Positions 1 to 10,500 of a stretch of DNA of 64,000 nt are shown one piece after another. A model generated the notes under the pieces. That model was not told the DNA's origin, did no database searches, and was given only the letters and a program-made list of their open reading frames with translations. Made by a program: the position numbers and the translations under genes. Origin of the DNA: Sepiola atlantica (Eukaryota; Mollusca; Cephalopoda; Sepiida; Sepiolidae). Position 1 is the first letter of the stretch. Each line of letters opens with the position of its first letter. The stretch covers positions 92,132,853 to 92,196,852 of the forward strand of contig OY744535.1 in assembly GCA_963556195.1 (NCBI GenBank). Direction: 5' to 3'.

Positions 1-121
1 CTTGCTTACACCAGGATCGAACCTACGATGATACTGTCTGTAGTTCTGCCTGCAAATATCTAGGAGTTTCTATCGATTAAATATTCAGTTATGAATTCGT
101 AATTGTTTGTTTCTGGCGATA
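1..121. repeat. Tandem-array unit segment left of the BEL insertion
   Basis: This segment matches 13246-13366 and 17530-17650 almost base for base, so it is the part of an array unit preceding the BEL element. It contains a reverse-strand RNA polymerase III B-box-like stretch (GGATCGAACC, about 12-21), shared with the SINE-like core described at 12843-15073. No coding capacity is seen. Confidence 0.85.
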
Positions 122-468
122 TGTCGAAAAAATATTTCGACTGGTTGAAGTGTAAGAATAGTAGAAGTGCTGTTGTCTTGCGAAACACTGCCGATTCGCG
201 ACTTCCCACCGAAATCGGGGAGTCAGTTAACAAATAACTAAAGATGGGGAAGGGGGTAGCTGTAAGCTTGGTAACAAATCAAACGATTAACTGATAACTG
301 GTTAACACAGAAGCAAGTCCAAAATGTTAAGCCCTCTCCGGTATAAGAGGAAGACTTTATAACCACTGAATGCCTTCCCTATTAGTATAAATAGATGGAA
401 GGCATCGGGTTTTACCTTCCGGTCCTCTGATTTTCTTCACGTGAGTATCGTCACCTCTTTTTTTCACA
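122..468 (-). repeat. BEL 3' LTR
   Basis: This 347-bp repeat matches 5954-6300 with one difference. In the element's sense it starts TGTGAAAAAAAGAGG and ends CGACA. The polyprotein stop codon (451) lies about 18 bp inside this LTR. A TATAAA is present on the sense strand at 355-360. Confidence 0.93.
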
Positions 469-3400
469 CACTCCCGAACAAGAGGAAGGAAAAAAAAAGA
501 AAGAAAAAAAGAGGTGAGGTAGGCTATAGTTTGAAGTCGTACTCAGGACCTTTAATTTATGCTGGAAGTAAGCTGGGTCTACCCCGCCGGGAACGCACTC
601 AGGACAGTACCATTTCTGTCTCTGCGGTGGAGCCCGTTCCACACCCGCGCATCTAAAATGGAACCATTCGTTGCACCGATCACAGGCAATCATGTTCTCC
701 TCTCCTTGAGGGGAATTGCATTTTGGGCATAACCACAGTGTGGCCTCCTCTCCTATGGAGCTGCTCGGAATGTTGGGAGGGGACGATGAGTCTGCGGTTT
801 GTCCAGCCTCTTCCGGTGAAAGGGAAAGCTCCAATGGAAATAGATTCTTGAGAGAATGCACCACCACTGCGCCATCACTCTGCCTGATACGTGCCGATCT
901 GACGACACCCCTGTCAGATTCCAAAAGTTCTAAGACGGACCCCAATAGCCAAAATTGTCTTGGTTTAAGGGGGCTCTTGATGAGGACAACATCATTTACC
1001 CTTATTCGGTTAGTGAAGGACTCCTGTGATCGGCCTTGAGGCCTCTCTCTAAGACAGAGGAGATATTCCTCATACCACAAATGCCGGAAATTTTCCAACC
1101 ATTCATTCCGCAGCATCATTGTCTCAACTAATTTTCTGCGACCAGGGGGAGCTGTATTTGTCAGATGACTTGCTCCTAGCTTCAACATCAATCCAGGGTT
1201 TTTCTTGGGTCCCAGGAACATACTAGGGGTCACAGCTTCTAGTCCTCGGTCTGCAAATTCCCAGTAGGTTAGAGGACGATTATTGACTGCCCTCTGGATG
1301 TCCGAAACGATAGTTATTAGCGAGAAGTAATCCACTTGTCCCCTGCCTATGGTTTTGTGCAGGCATGTTTTGACAGTTTGTATGCATCTCTCCCACACAC
1401 CTCCATACCAGGGAGAATACAGAGGAATAGTGCGCAGCTGGATATTGGAGGTGGCAAATTTCTGCTGGTATTCGTGAAACAGGGAGAGTCGGGAAAACAG
1501 TTTGCCGCTGCCTACAAATGTCTTAGCATTATCAGAATAAAGTGCTTGAGGAACACCATACAGGTTAGTGAACCTAACCAAGGCCTGCACGAAAGATAAC
1601 ATTCCCATGTCAGGAACCACCTCCACATGTATAGCTCTGATGGACATGCAAGTAAAGAGTAAAAGGTACACCTTTTCTTCCGTAGATCCGCTCTTGATCC
1701 AAAAATGTCCAGTAAAATCAACTCCAGTGTTTTGGAAAGGCTCCGTGAACTCGACCCGAGGCACTGGAAAACTAGCCGAATTAGTGGGGAGAACAGCTCT
1801 TGAGTTGTACCTCTTACATAAATGGCAAGATGCCAAAGCCTTAGTGACCGCCTGTCTCCCTTGAGGAATCCAAAACCCACAACGCCTGAGCTCAGCTAGA
1901 GTAGACCCCACTCCTAAATGGGCGCTCCGGTAATGACAATCCATAATAATGAGTCTAGTGACGAGGTTGTCCTTGCCCAATAAGATGGGGTTTTTTACCT
2001 CGAAACTGAGGTGCGGTGATCTGTCTATTCGGCCTCGAGAACGGATGAGACCATCCTGGTCCAGAAACAAGTCAAGAGAATGGATCAGTGGGGGGACCGA
2101 TTTTCCAGAGGGATCCTGCAAGTAATGCAATTCCACCACGCAGGATTGGGCCTGCAAGTTTTTTAACAGATATATTTTGGCCTTTCCTCCCGCATCTTCA
2201 TTGCGCCCCCTAAGCCTATTGATGAACGTGAACACCAATGTAACCACTCTGAGAAGGCGGGAAAATTGAGAGAAACGTCCAAAGTTGATGCAGGGAGTAC
2301 ATTCTGTCTCGAGGGCCACGGAAACACCTACACAAGCAGATGCCATTTGTTGGGAATGTTTGCTGAGACATGGCATATCCTGTACCGGCCAGGCAGAACT
2401 TCCTCCCCCCAACCAAGAGGGACCATGACACCAAAACTTGAAAACTGACTTGAATTTCCTCAAGGACATTCCTCTGGTAATGAGATCAGCTGGGTTTTGC
2501 GAGGTATGTATATAACGAAACACCGGTTCGAGTCCATGGAGAGTAGCAAATTGACTCCTCATATGAAGAACATCCTTGAGCCGATTTTGAGCAAAAACAT
2601 TCTTACTTGCCATAGATTGTGACAGAATCCATGACAAGACCACTTGTGCATCCGTTGCCACATATAACTTGGTGAGGATCAAATCCCTGCAGCCCAGTAA
2701 CACTGAGGGCAAGCATTTTAGAGCCAAGTATATGGCCATTAGCTCCAATGTCGGGAGCGACTTCGTCTTAGAGGGGGCCACTTTGGCTTTGGCAAAAATC
2801 AATCGGGGACAACCCTGCTGTAAGACGTATGCTGCAAACCCATACGCATCTGCAGAGGCATCACAAAAAACGAATAACTCTCCTTCTTGACCTCCCTGGA
2901 AGGCGCAACGGTCAAATGGTAAGTCACTCAGGTCAGAAAGGTCCCGAGCAAGAGTCCTCCATAGCATCTGATATTCACCTGGGATTTGTTCATCCCATCC
3001 TAATCCTCTTTTCCATAATTTGGCCATTAATACTCGGCTCCGCAGGGTCACAGGGAGGCAAAGAGACAAAGGATCAAAGATTTTAGCGGCTTCAGCCAGT
3101 ATTCTTCGCTTAGTCGAAGCATCCGACTGGCATTTCACCGGGTTGACACTCATTTCTTCTGTAAGTGGAGCATAGCGATAACCTAATACTCTCTCCCAAC
3201 TGCCTCCATGGGTGCTGAGAGTGCCGTCCTGACTCATTTTTTCTCTGAGGGTGGCACAATTGGAGTTGCAGGCCTGCAACTCAAAACCTCCCTCCTGCAG
3301 GCGAGCTTTGGAGGTAGAATACAATTCGGTAATGATTCCTGGTTCTGTTCCTGTCATTACCAGGTTGTCCACGTAAAATCGCTCCTCCATCATAGATCGA

Positions 3401-5826
3401 CAACGGTCCTGAGGAAATCGTGCTGCATGGAACTTCAATATGCAACCCAGGATGAAGGGACTTGACACAAACCCAAAAATGATCGTTGTGTATCTGTAAC
3501 ATCGAAGTCGATCCCCATCCCGGAGGAAGAAGCAAAACTTGTTTTTATCAGACTCCAGTTTCAGACGAATCATCAAAAATGCCTTTCTAATATCTGCTAA
3601 CAACACATATTTGTTAGACCGAAATGCAAGTAAGAGATTCAGCATATCGCAGTTCAGATTAATCCCGGGATAGGCTGCCTCGTTTAAAGAAACAGAGTTT
3701 CCAACCTTTAAACTGCAATTAAAGACAGGTCGAATCTTCGTAGTACAAGTTGGGTCTGTCTTCATGACGGGTCGGTGAGGGATCCATATGTAATCTTTGA
3801 ATTGGTGAGGAAGTACCTTGATCTCCTCAATGGTGCCATCTAGCTCCTGTTGACGAAATACCTCCCGGTACTCTTCATACACACCCTCTTTCGTTAGTCT
3901 CTTCACTACCCGGTCCAAAATGCGGAGAGAGACAGCGTGATTGGAACGAACACGAGATAATTTCTCCATATGCCAAGGCAGTTCCACATAATATTTGTTG
4001 TCCTTTAGTATAATGGCCTCCTGAAAATATTTTATCTTCTCCTGGTCAATTTCAGCAAGAGATTCCTCATTGGGGAGCCCCAGCGATTCCATGCTGAACA
4101 TGAGCTCCAATCCCCTCTGCACCTGGCTGTCCGGGAAGAAATCTCCTAAAGGATCTGTATAAGTTGATTCAGACTCCAACGCAAAACACAAAAGAGATGA
4201 CTCAACATTCTCCGTAGAATCCAATACCCTGCGGAAAGAGAGGCCTACATTTTCCTGAAGAGATGGGTTTTGCTCGGGGAGGAAAGCATCTTCTCTTCCA
4301 AAAGGAATGAGTCCGGATGGCACTGAAAAGGCTTGGCCCCGAACGCAGGGCACAATTTGAAGGGGTCTCAAATATTGGATGACATCCAGTCCAAGAATAC
4401 CTTCAATTTTAATTCTGTTGGTGCCCCTCGCGAAATCTCCGGCTAGTGTGTATCCCATTCCCCTGAAATTATCCAACAGGTCATCCAGGTGTTCCAAATG
4501 TGACGAAAGATCCAAGTTCTCGTGAATTAGAATGGGTAGTATCAGTAGTTGTTCTATTCCCAGACTGGTCTTCAGAGCGACCTCTCGATGGCACTTCCTA
4601 TGTTGTCCCTGGAATGTGGTGAGCGAAAGCTCATACTCGCGACCCTCAGAATCAGGGATGTACAGAGGCTGTAGAGCTTCTTTCAAAACAAAAGTACGCC
4701 CACTTCCGGTGTCCAGCAGGCAGTTAACTTGTACAGTCTTGTTTCCCCAAGAGAAGGAAACGCGCATGACAGGAGGAATACTTCCTATGGTTTCAGTCGA
4801 GGTAAGGAAGGAGGTATCTTTACGAGGGGTAGAACCTCCTGGTTTCCGTGAGGGGGCACCTTGAGAGCTGTAGAACCTCGGGAAGGTAGGACGGGTGGAT
4901 CTGCCCTCCTTGACACACAGTCGTTTGATTGCTTCTCCAGTGTCACAAAGTAAAGAGGACAAAGTAGGGATTCTACGTCCGGTTAGCAGGATAACTTCAC
5001 TCTTTATTTCCTTGGGGAACTTGATGAACAGAATCTGGGCCATTAAGCGAGCACCTGCTGAATGATCATCGGTAAAGTCACAACCAAAGGAATCTGCCAG
5101 TTCAGTGAGGGGGGCAGCGGTTTTTGCTAGGAATTCCCCCAAATCCATAGAAGGGTCATCACGTCGAACCTTATAATCCAGGATATCTTGAAATATTTGC
5201 TGTATGATTTCCTCTTCATCCAAATACTCCGACTTAAGGATGCCTACCGCTGTTTTGTAGTTCAAGTCGCATACACTCAGGTGTTTGATGAGCAGAAGAG
5301 GTCGGCCAGTTACCGAACACTTAAGAAAGTTAAGTCTTTCGGCATCGTTCGCCATTCCTGCGACGCAATTCTCAAATCGAGAGAGAAAGCTACGAAAGCT
5401 CATAATGTCCTCTCCCATCTCTCGACCACTAAAGGTAGGCGCGTTTACATGTACCTGAGGAGGGTTCACTACAAAGGAAGAACGAGTCCTGCGAGGAAAG
5501 GAGTCAGATGGTGGAGAGTGTGGAGGTAGGCCAAATGCGTTATCAGAATTGGAGGGGGGATGAGTTATACGGAGTTGGTGGAGAGAATCCAAAAACCCTG
5601 CGTATTCAGAAGACCAACTCTCCATCTCGTCACGAGAGGAGGGGTCGTGAAGTCTTATGTGGCTAATGTGAGAGTCAATCTCCACCAGATAGTTAATAAT
5701 CTGTTCCTCGAACACGGAAAATGTAAGTGAAGAAGTCTTTCCAGCATGCAAACTTGCAAGTTTCGTCTGAACCATATCCTTAATGACCGAAATTTTGTTG
5801 CGTACTGTATCAATAGTTTCCGCCAT
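451..5826 (-). CDS. BEL/Pao Gag-Pol polyprotein with C-terminal PHD finger
   Basis: This uninterrupted 1791-residue polyprotein would supply the capsid and all enzymes for retrotransposition in a cytoplasmic particle. Seen in order: an N-terminal gag region (about residues 1-330, DUF1759-like); an aspartic protease with LLDTGSG near 370; reverse transcriptase (about 640-880) with YVDN near 819; RNase H with FCDASADAYG near 990; an integrase zinc region (CHLCKRYN, near 1335) and core with DFTGHF near 1375, SDNAKTF near 1435 and GGVWER near 1475; a DUF5641-like domain near 1600-1640; and a PHD finger at about 1695-1744 (CPKC, CDRC, H-x2-C, CPEC). YVDN in place of YVDD is, from general knowledge, common in Pao-type elements. 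The first ATG follows the 5' LTR by about 127 bp. The intact frame and near-identical LTRs suggest possible activity. The PHD finger is an unusual C-terminal addition that could guide integration to modified chromatin; that role is inference. Confidence 0.93.
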   Translation of the reverse strand: MAETIDTVRNKISVIKDMVQTKLASLHAGKTSSLTFSVFEEQIINYLVEIDSHISHIRLHDPSSRDEMESWSSEYAGFLDSLHQLRITHPPSNSDNAFGLPPHSPPSDSFPRRTRSSFVVNPPQVHVNAPTFSGREMGEDIMSFRSFLSRFENCVAGMANDAERLNFLKCSVTGRPLLLIKHLSVCDLNYKTAVGILKSEYLDEEEIIQQIFQDILDYKVRRDDPSMDLGEFLAKTAAPLTELADSFGCDFTDDHSAGARLMAQILFIKFPKEIKSEVILLTGRRIPTLSSLLCDTGEAIKRLCVKEGRSTRPTFPRFYSSQGAPSRKPGGSTPRKDTSFLTSTETIGSIPPVMRVSFSWGNKTVQVNCLLDTGSGRTFVLKEALQPLYIPDSEGREYELSLTTFQGQHRKCHREVALKTSLGIEQLLILPILIHENLDLSSHLEHLDDLLDNFRGMGYTLAGDFARGTNRIKIEGILGLDVIQYLRPLQIVPCVRGQAFSVPSGLIPFGREDAFLPEQNPSLQENVGLSFRRVLDSTENVESSLLCFALESESTYTDPLGDFFPDSQVQRGLELMFSMESLGLPNEESLAEIDQEKIKYFQEAIILKDNKYYVELPWHMEKLSRVRSNHAVSLRILDRVVKRLTKEGVYEEYREVFRQQELDGTIEEIKVLPHQFKDYIWIPHRPVMKTDPTCTTKIRPVFNCSLKVGNSVSLNEAAYPGINLNCDMLNLLLAFRSNKYVLLADIRKAFLMIRLKLESDKNKFCFFLRDGDRLRCYRYTTIIFGFVSSPFILGCILKFHAARFPQDRCRSMMEERFYVDNLVMTGTEPGIITELYSTSKARLQEGGFELQACNSNCATLREKMSQDGTLSTHGGSWERVLGYRYAPLTEEMSVNPVKCQSDASTKRRILAEAAKIFDPLSLCLPVTLRSRVLMAKLWKRGLGWDEQIPGEYQMLWRTLARDLSDLSDLPFDRCAFQGGQEGELFVFCDASADAYGFAAYVLQQGCPRLIFAKAKVAPSKTKSLPTLELMAIYLALKCLPSVLLGCRDLILTKLYVATDAQVVLSWILSQSMASKNVFAQNRLKDVLHMRSQFATLHGLEPVFRYIHTSQNPADLITRGMSLRKFKSVFKFWCHGPSWLGGGSSAWPVQDMPCLSKHSQQMASACVGVSVALETECTPCINFGRFSQFSRLLRVVTLVFTFINRLRGRNEDAGGKAKIYLLKNLQAQSCVVELHYLQDPSGKSVPPLIHSLDLFLDQDGLIRSRGRIDRSPHLSFEVKNPILLGKDNLVTRLIIMDCHYRSAHLGVGSTLAELRRCGFWIPQGRQAVTKALASCHLCKRYNSRAVLPTNSASFPVPRVEFTEPFQNTGVDFTGHFWIKSGSTEEKVYLLLFTCMSIRAIHVEVVPDMGMLSFVQALVRFTNLYGVPQALYSDNAKTFVGSGKLFSRLSLFHEYQQKFATSNIQLRTIPLYSPWYGGVWERCIQTVKTCLHKTIGRGQVDYFSLITIVSDIQRAVNNRPLTYWEFADRGLEAVTPSMFLGPKKNPGLMLKLGASHLTNTAPPGRRKLVETMMLRNEWLENFRHLWYEEYLLCLRERPQGRSQESFTNRIRVNDVVLIKSPLKPRQFWLLGSVLELLESDRGVVRSARIRQSDGAVVVHSLKNLFPLELSLSPEEAGQTADSSSPPNIPSSSIGEEATLWLCPKCNSPQGEENMIACDRCNEWFHFRCAGVERAPPQRQKWYCPECVPGGVDPAYFQHKLKVLSTTSNYSLPHLFFSFFFFPSSCSGVCEKKR

Positions 5827-5953
5827 TTCGCCTAAGGGGGTGGTAAGTAGCTGTAACGGTAATTCTAAAAAAAAGAAGCTATGAATGGGCAGTAATCAGA
5901 CAACCCAAAAAGGTCCAGCCAACTTCACACTGTTGCAGAATTGTTTCGCAATG

Positions 5954-6300
5954 TGTCGAAAAAATCTTTCGACTGGTTGAAGTGTAAGAATAGTAGAAGT
6001 GCTGTTGTCTTGCGAAACACTGCCGATTCGCGACTTCCCACCGAAATCGGGGAGTCAGTTAACAAATAACTAAAGATGGGGAAGGGGGTAGCTGTAAGCT
6101 TGGTAACAAATCAAACGATTAACTGATAACTGGTTAACACAGAAGCAAGTCCAAAATGTTAAGCCCTCTCCGGTATAAGAGGAAGACTTTATAACCACTG
6201 AATGCCTTCCCTATTAGTATAAATAGATGGAAGGCATCGGGTTTTACCTTCCGGTCCTCTGATTTTCTTCACGTGAGTATCGTCACCTCTTTTTTTCACA
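5954..6300 (-). repeat. BEL 5' LTR
   Basis: This is the upstream LTR in the element's sense and is nearly identical to 122-468. It should carry the promoter. The leader between it and the polyprotein ATG (5827-5953) shows no primer-binding site that I recognise with confidence. Confidence 0.92.
6188..6193 (-). promoter_or_regulatory. TATA-like box in the BEL 5' LTR
   Basis: The reverse strand reads GGTTATAAAGTC here, a good TATA box inside the 5' LTR and correctly oriented for the polyprotein. Transcription start is not proven. Confidence 0.4.
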
Positions 6301-7042
6301 GCGTTTGCATTTTTCGCTTCCAACGAGGTAAAGAGTCGTGTTGAAGATCGCATTAAGTCACACTTAATCGGACGTGTTTTTTTGTTTTCATATAAATAGT
6401 TTGTTTATTTTGACGTACATGAAACTAATCCATGAACACGTGGTTCTCGCTACCGGCCGTAATAAGCTTGGCTCGTTGTTATTATTATCATTATTAGTAG
6501 TAGTAGTTGTAGTTGTAGTAGTGATATTTGTTGTTTTTGTTGTAGAAGAAGAAGAAGAAAGAAGAAGAAGAAAGAAGAAGAAAGAACTCGACCCCACAAA
6601 TAAATATTCCATTAATTAAATAAAAAAGACACCGTAAAAAAACAAAACACGTAAGTTGGTTGTATTAAACAAAACTAAAAAAAAACTCGTAAAAAGTACG
6701 ATAAAACATGCTTTCATTTATTATAAGTTGTTAGCTTAAAAAAACGGTCGCTTAAACATTTTATTTCATTAAAGTCAGTAATGAAATCATATTTTTAAGT
6801 GAGCCTTCGAAAGGAAAAAAGCTGAAAGAAATAAAAAAAAAGTTAGCACGTGGCGGATGTTCGACACGGCGAAGCTTCTTTCGTTTCGTTCCGTTCGATT
6901 TCGTTTTACAAAGACCATACTAAAATCACGCTTCATGGTCACTTTTCTGAAATAGACCCCCCCCCCTCCATTTTTCAATAGGCAAATATTTGAAATCAAT
7001 GACTACAAAATTCAAGCATGAAATCGTAATTTGTTAGATACC
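6301..7042. repeat. Tandem-array unit segment between BEL and Gypsy-1
   Basis: This continues the array unit interrupted at 121 and matches 13371-14117, 14412-15035, 16500-17097 and 22343-23024. It includes a TTA/TTG-to-GAAGAA microsatellite block (about 6478-6585) and a C-rich tract near 6957-6967. It ends with TACC, the left target duplication of the next insertion. Open frames here are microsatellite artefacts. Confidence 0.85.
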
Positions 7043-7496
7043 TGTGATAGACAAGCGTATGGTTGCAAGGAAACACGGACAACTTGAATAGGATTAATCA
7101 AATATATTTATTTACCCCAAAGCAAAGATCGTTCTTTTTATTCTTAATTCCTTGATGACGACGGCGACGGCGACGGTTAAGTTGTTTATCTTAATTCTTG
7201 ATGACGGCGGCGACGGCGACGGTTAAGTTGTTTATCTTAATTCTTGATGACGGCGGCGACGGCGACGGTTAAGTTGTTATCTTAATTCTTGATGACGGCG
7301 GCGACGGCGACGGAGTGACCTTTTTTCTACGTGTTCACTTATTGGTCGCTAGCTGGGGAAAAAGATGGCGGCTACCTCCAACTAGCGCCAAGCCCCTTTT
7401 CTTGTTTTCCCTTTTGTAGCTCTCCGGAAACGGTGAACGCTCAGCATGTCGCTGTCCAACATTAGTTCCGGATAGAGTGAGATCTGTTATATAACA
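7043..7496 (-). repeat. Gypsy-1 3' LTR (454 bp)
   Basis: It matches 12441-12842 but is 52 bp longer because of an extra internal minisatellite unit. It has TGT...ACA ends. The sense-strand sequence just outside it (7497-7512) contains GAGGGGGCAT, a plausible polypurine tract. Confidence 0.92.
7154..7313. repeat. 46-bp GC-rich minisatellite inside the LTR
   Basis: Units pair a GACGGCGGCGACGGCGACGG block with an AT-rich spacer (TTAAGTTGTTTATCTTAATT). There are about four units here and three in the sister LTR (about 12552-12661). Confidence 0.85.
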
Positions 7497-7512
7497 AATG
7501 CCCCCTCAGATC

Positions 7513-10500
7513 TCAATCAGGTTTGTGAACTAGTCCGTGGGATATCCTCAGTTCATGACAAAGTCCTTGAAGCGTGCAAGTAGTACTGTCTGTATTGCCC
7601 TCTTGTAATGTTGTAGGGTGTATGTCGTGAGTTGGATCTGGGTCCCTTGGTGACTGCGGTTCGACGTGATTTTTGTGGTTGGTACATGGTGAGAGGGGTA
7701 AGGGTGTGTTGCATAGGTGTGGTGGTCGAGGGGCCAGTTGTCTGATATGTGCGCGGTGGATCCAGGCTGTATCACCCTTTTCATCTTGCACCTGGCACAT
7801 CACATCATTTGACTTGGTGACCGTGAAATTCCCCACCCAAGGTAGATGAGATGCTCGGGCCGGTCCTGATTGTGGCCGATGAAGTAAGACCCTGTCACCC
7901 ACTTGTATTGAGTCTTTGCAAGTAGGATTATGCGCATTCCTCTCAAGTTTGTGGTCAGCCTCGTCGTTGGCCAGAGTGACATGGTGGTGAACCTGCCTCA
8001 GCAGGGCATTGATCTCCATGCCATATGCCCCCGGATCGTCGCTTCTGATTTGTTTATTGTGAAGCATAGGCAAACCAATGTTGGGATGACGACCAGTGAT
8101 TGCGTAATGGGGGGAGACACCGGTAGCGCTATTGACCGTGGCGTTCATGGACGAGACCACAGATCCCAGGACGTCAGTCCACTCGCAATTTCTGTCCTCG
8201 CATAGCATATATAGCGCGTTTTTCATCGTTCGATGTTGTCGCTCGATGTTGCCTGAGCTCTGTGGTCTCCACGGACAGTGGAGTTCCTGCGTGATAGCCA
8301 ACTGGTCGCAGAATCGTCTGTACACTTCTCCCGTGAAGTGTGTGCCACGGTCAGATGAAACAATCCGTGGAATCTCCCTGTGTCGAAGGAAGAATTGATA
8401 CAACCCACGGGCTGCGTCAATGGCACGGTCCCTTGCGCATGGTATGGCCGTGAAGTACCGACTAAAGCTGTCCAAAATTGTCAGGATGTACCGTTTTCCT
8501 TTCGAGTTTGGCATTGTCACAAAGTCTATGAAGACCAACTCAAATGGTTTCTTTCCGCGTTTGCAGTGACCCATGGGCCAGTGGGTGCGTTTGCCATAGT
8601 TCCCTTTGCATTTTGCGCATGTTACGCAAGAGTCAACGTAGGCCTTGATGTCGCGGTTCTTGAACTCCCACCAATAACTGGACATGAGTTCTTGCATGCG
8701 CGTGATGCCCGAGTGATTGGTGCCTTCATGTGCTTGCGAGAGGTATCTGGCACGAAGTTTATACGGCACAACCAGTTTGGGGGAGTTGTTGCTGTCCCGA
8801 ATCATCAAAACGGAGGTGCCTGGCTCCAGAAAAAATTGTTGGAAGTGTCTATTGAAGAGCGTAGCACGGTGATCGTCGGGATCAATATGTGGTTTATCCA
8901 GTGAGGGTGACTGGAGGGCACTGATGATCTTCGCTAATGTTTCATCCTTCTGTTGTTCTTCTGCAATGCCCAAGTGATTGCAGATTCTCTCTGTAGGGAT
9001 GGAGGATGACGAATGATATGCAAAGAACGCATTGCTGATGTGTTCTTGTGCACGGATGCCTTGTGGTGAGTGAGTCTTAGGAATCAACCGTAAACCGTTA
9101 AGTTCGCTGAGGCACCAAGACGGTATATACATGCGTAAAACTGACCCACTTAGCTCGAAAGTCTGGCCTGCTGGGGTCGGGTCATACAGAGTTTTGGCCT
9201 TCTTCTGCCCGCAACCCCTACTGAGCATGTCAGCCCAAATGTTCGATTCGCCCTCGATGTATTCGAGAACAAAATCGTAGCACGAAATTTCTTCTTGCCA
9301 TCTCCGTATTTTGGCATTATTAAATACCCGCTGATCCAGATACGTCAATGACCTGTGGTCGGTGAAAAGAACAAAGGGGCGGTTTCGGAGAAAATAATCA
9401 AACTTAATTATCGCCCACTTGATAGCGTAGGCCTCCCGTTCCGTCGTGGACCAGTTCTGTTCCGTGGGGTTGAATGCATGTGAAGCAACAGCTATGATAT
9501 TCTTCTTCCCGTTGTCAGCTTCTTGCATTAGGATCGCACCACATGCGACATCGCTAGCGTCGGTGGTGAGTGTGAATAGCTTTGAAAAATCCGGGAATGA
9601 AATGATTGGTGGAGAGGCAAGCCGTTCTTTGATTCTTCTGAAGGCTTTGTCGGCACTCTCAGTCCAGAGAAAAGGTTTATTGGCCCTGTTGAGGTCATGA
9701 ATGGGAGACATGAGTTTTGAAAATGTGTCCAATCGGATTTGTTCCTGCAAGCGCGTTTCAAGGAATTGCCTAATCTATACCAACCGCCCGATAAGGCTTT
9801 GTAGTTCCTTTTTCGAAGTTGGGGGCTTCATTTCTCGGATAGCCCGAACGTATTCAGGATCAGGCTTGAAACCGTCACTGGTTATAATGCGTCCGAGGAA
9901 TTTTGCCTCAGGTGCAAGAAATGAGCATTTTTCCGGGTTTAGCTTGAGACCAAAATTCCGGAGGGCGGTAAAAAGCTGTTCCAGAGCGAATATGTATTCA
10001 TTGAATGTTCTTGCATGTACCAAGTTGTCGTCGATGTACGACGAGATGTTATCGCGTGAACTGACTGTGGCTAAAGCTTCCGCTACGCAACGTGAAAAGA
10101 TCTGTCCGGCAGAGGTAAGACTGAAGGCCAGGCGAGTGTACTGGTAGCACTGGTCCTTCCATGTAAACGCGGTTTTGTGACGGTCCTGCTGGGCGATTTC
10201 GATTTGCCAGTAGCCGCTGCGAAGATCCAGAGAAGCAAAGTAGGTGTTGCCCCTGCCGATCTTGTTAAATAGATGGTCTATCCTCGGTATTGGGTAAGGG
10301 TCCAGATCGACTAAGACCTTGTTCAGTGTTCTCTTGAAATTAGCCACTACGCGAACTGAACCGTTTTTCTTGCGCACAGCGAACACTGGGCTGTTAAAGC
10401 CCCTGGGGTCACTGCATTTTTCGATAACGCCTTCATTCGCCATGCGTCTGATTTCGTCATCGACATCGGCTTCCAAGGCCTGGGCGATCGGGTGTTGCTT

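Larger units (their letters stand above)
122..6300 (-). mobile_element. Full-length BEL/Pao LTR retrotransposon
   Basis: Two 347-bp direct repeats (122-468 and 5954-6300) bound a single long reverse-strand open frame. The repeats begin TGT and end ACA. I find one mismatch between them (A at 134 against C at 5966), which points to a recent insertion. The element sits inside a tandem-array unit; uninterrupted units at 13350-13385 and 17640-17665 show the empty site. Compared with that site about 6 bp (ATAACA) are missing and I see no clean target duplication. BEL/Pao identity rests on the order gag (DUF1759-like), A17-type protease, reverse transcriptase with YVDN, RNase H, integrase and a DUF5641-like tail. 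Confidence 0.93.
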
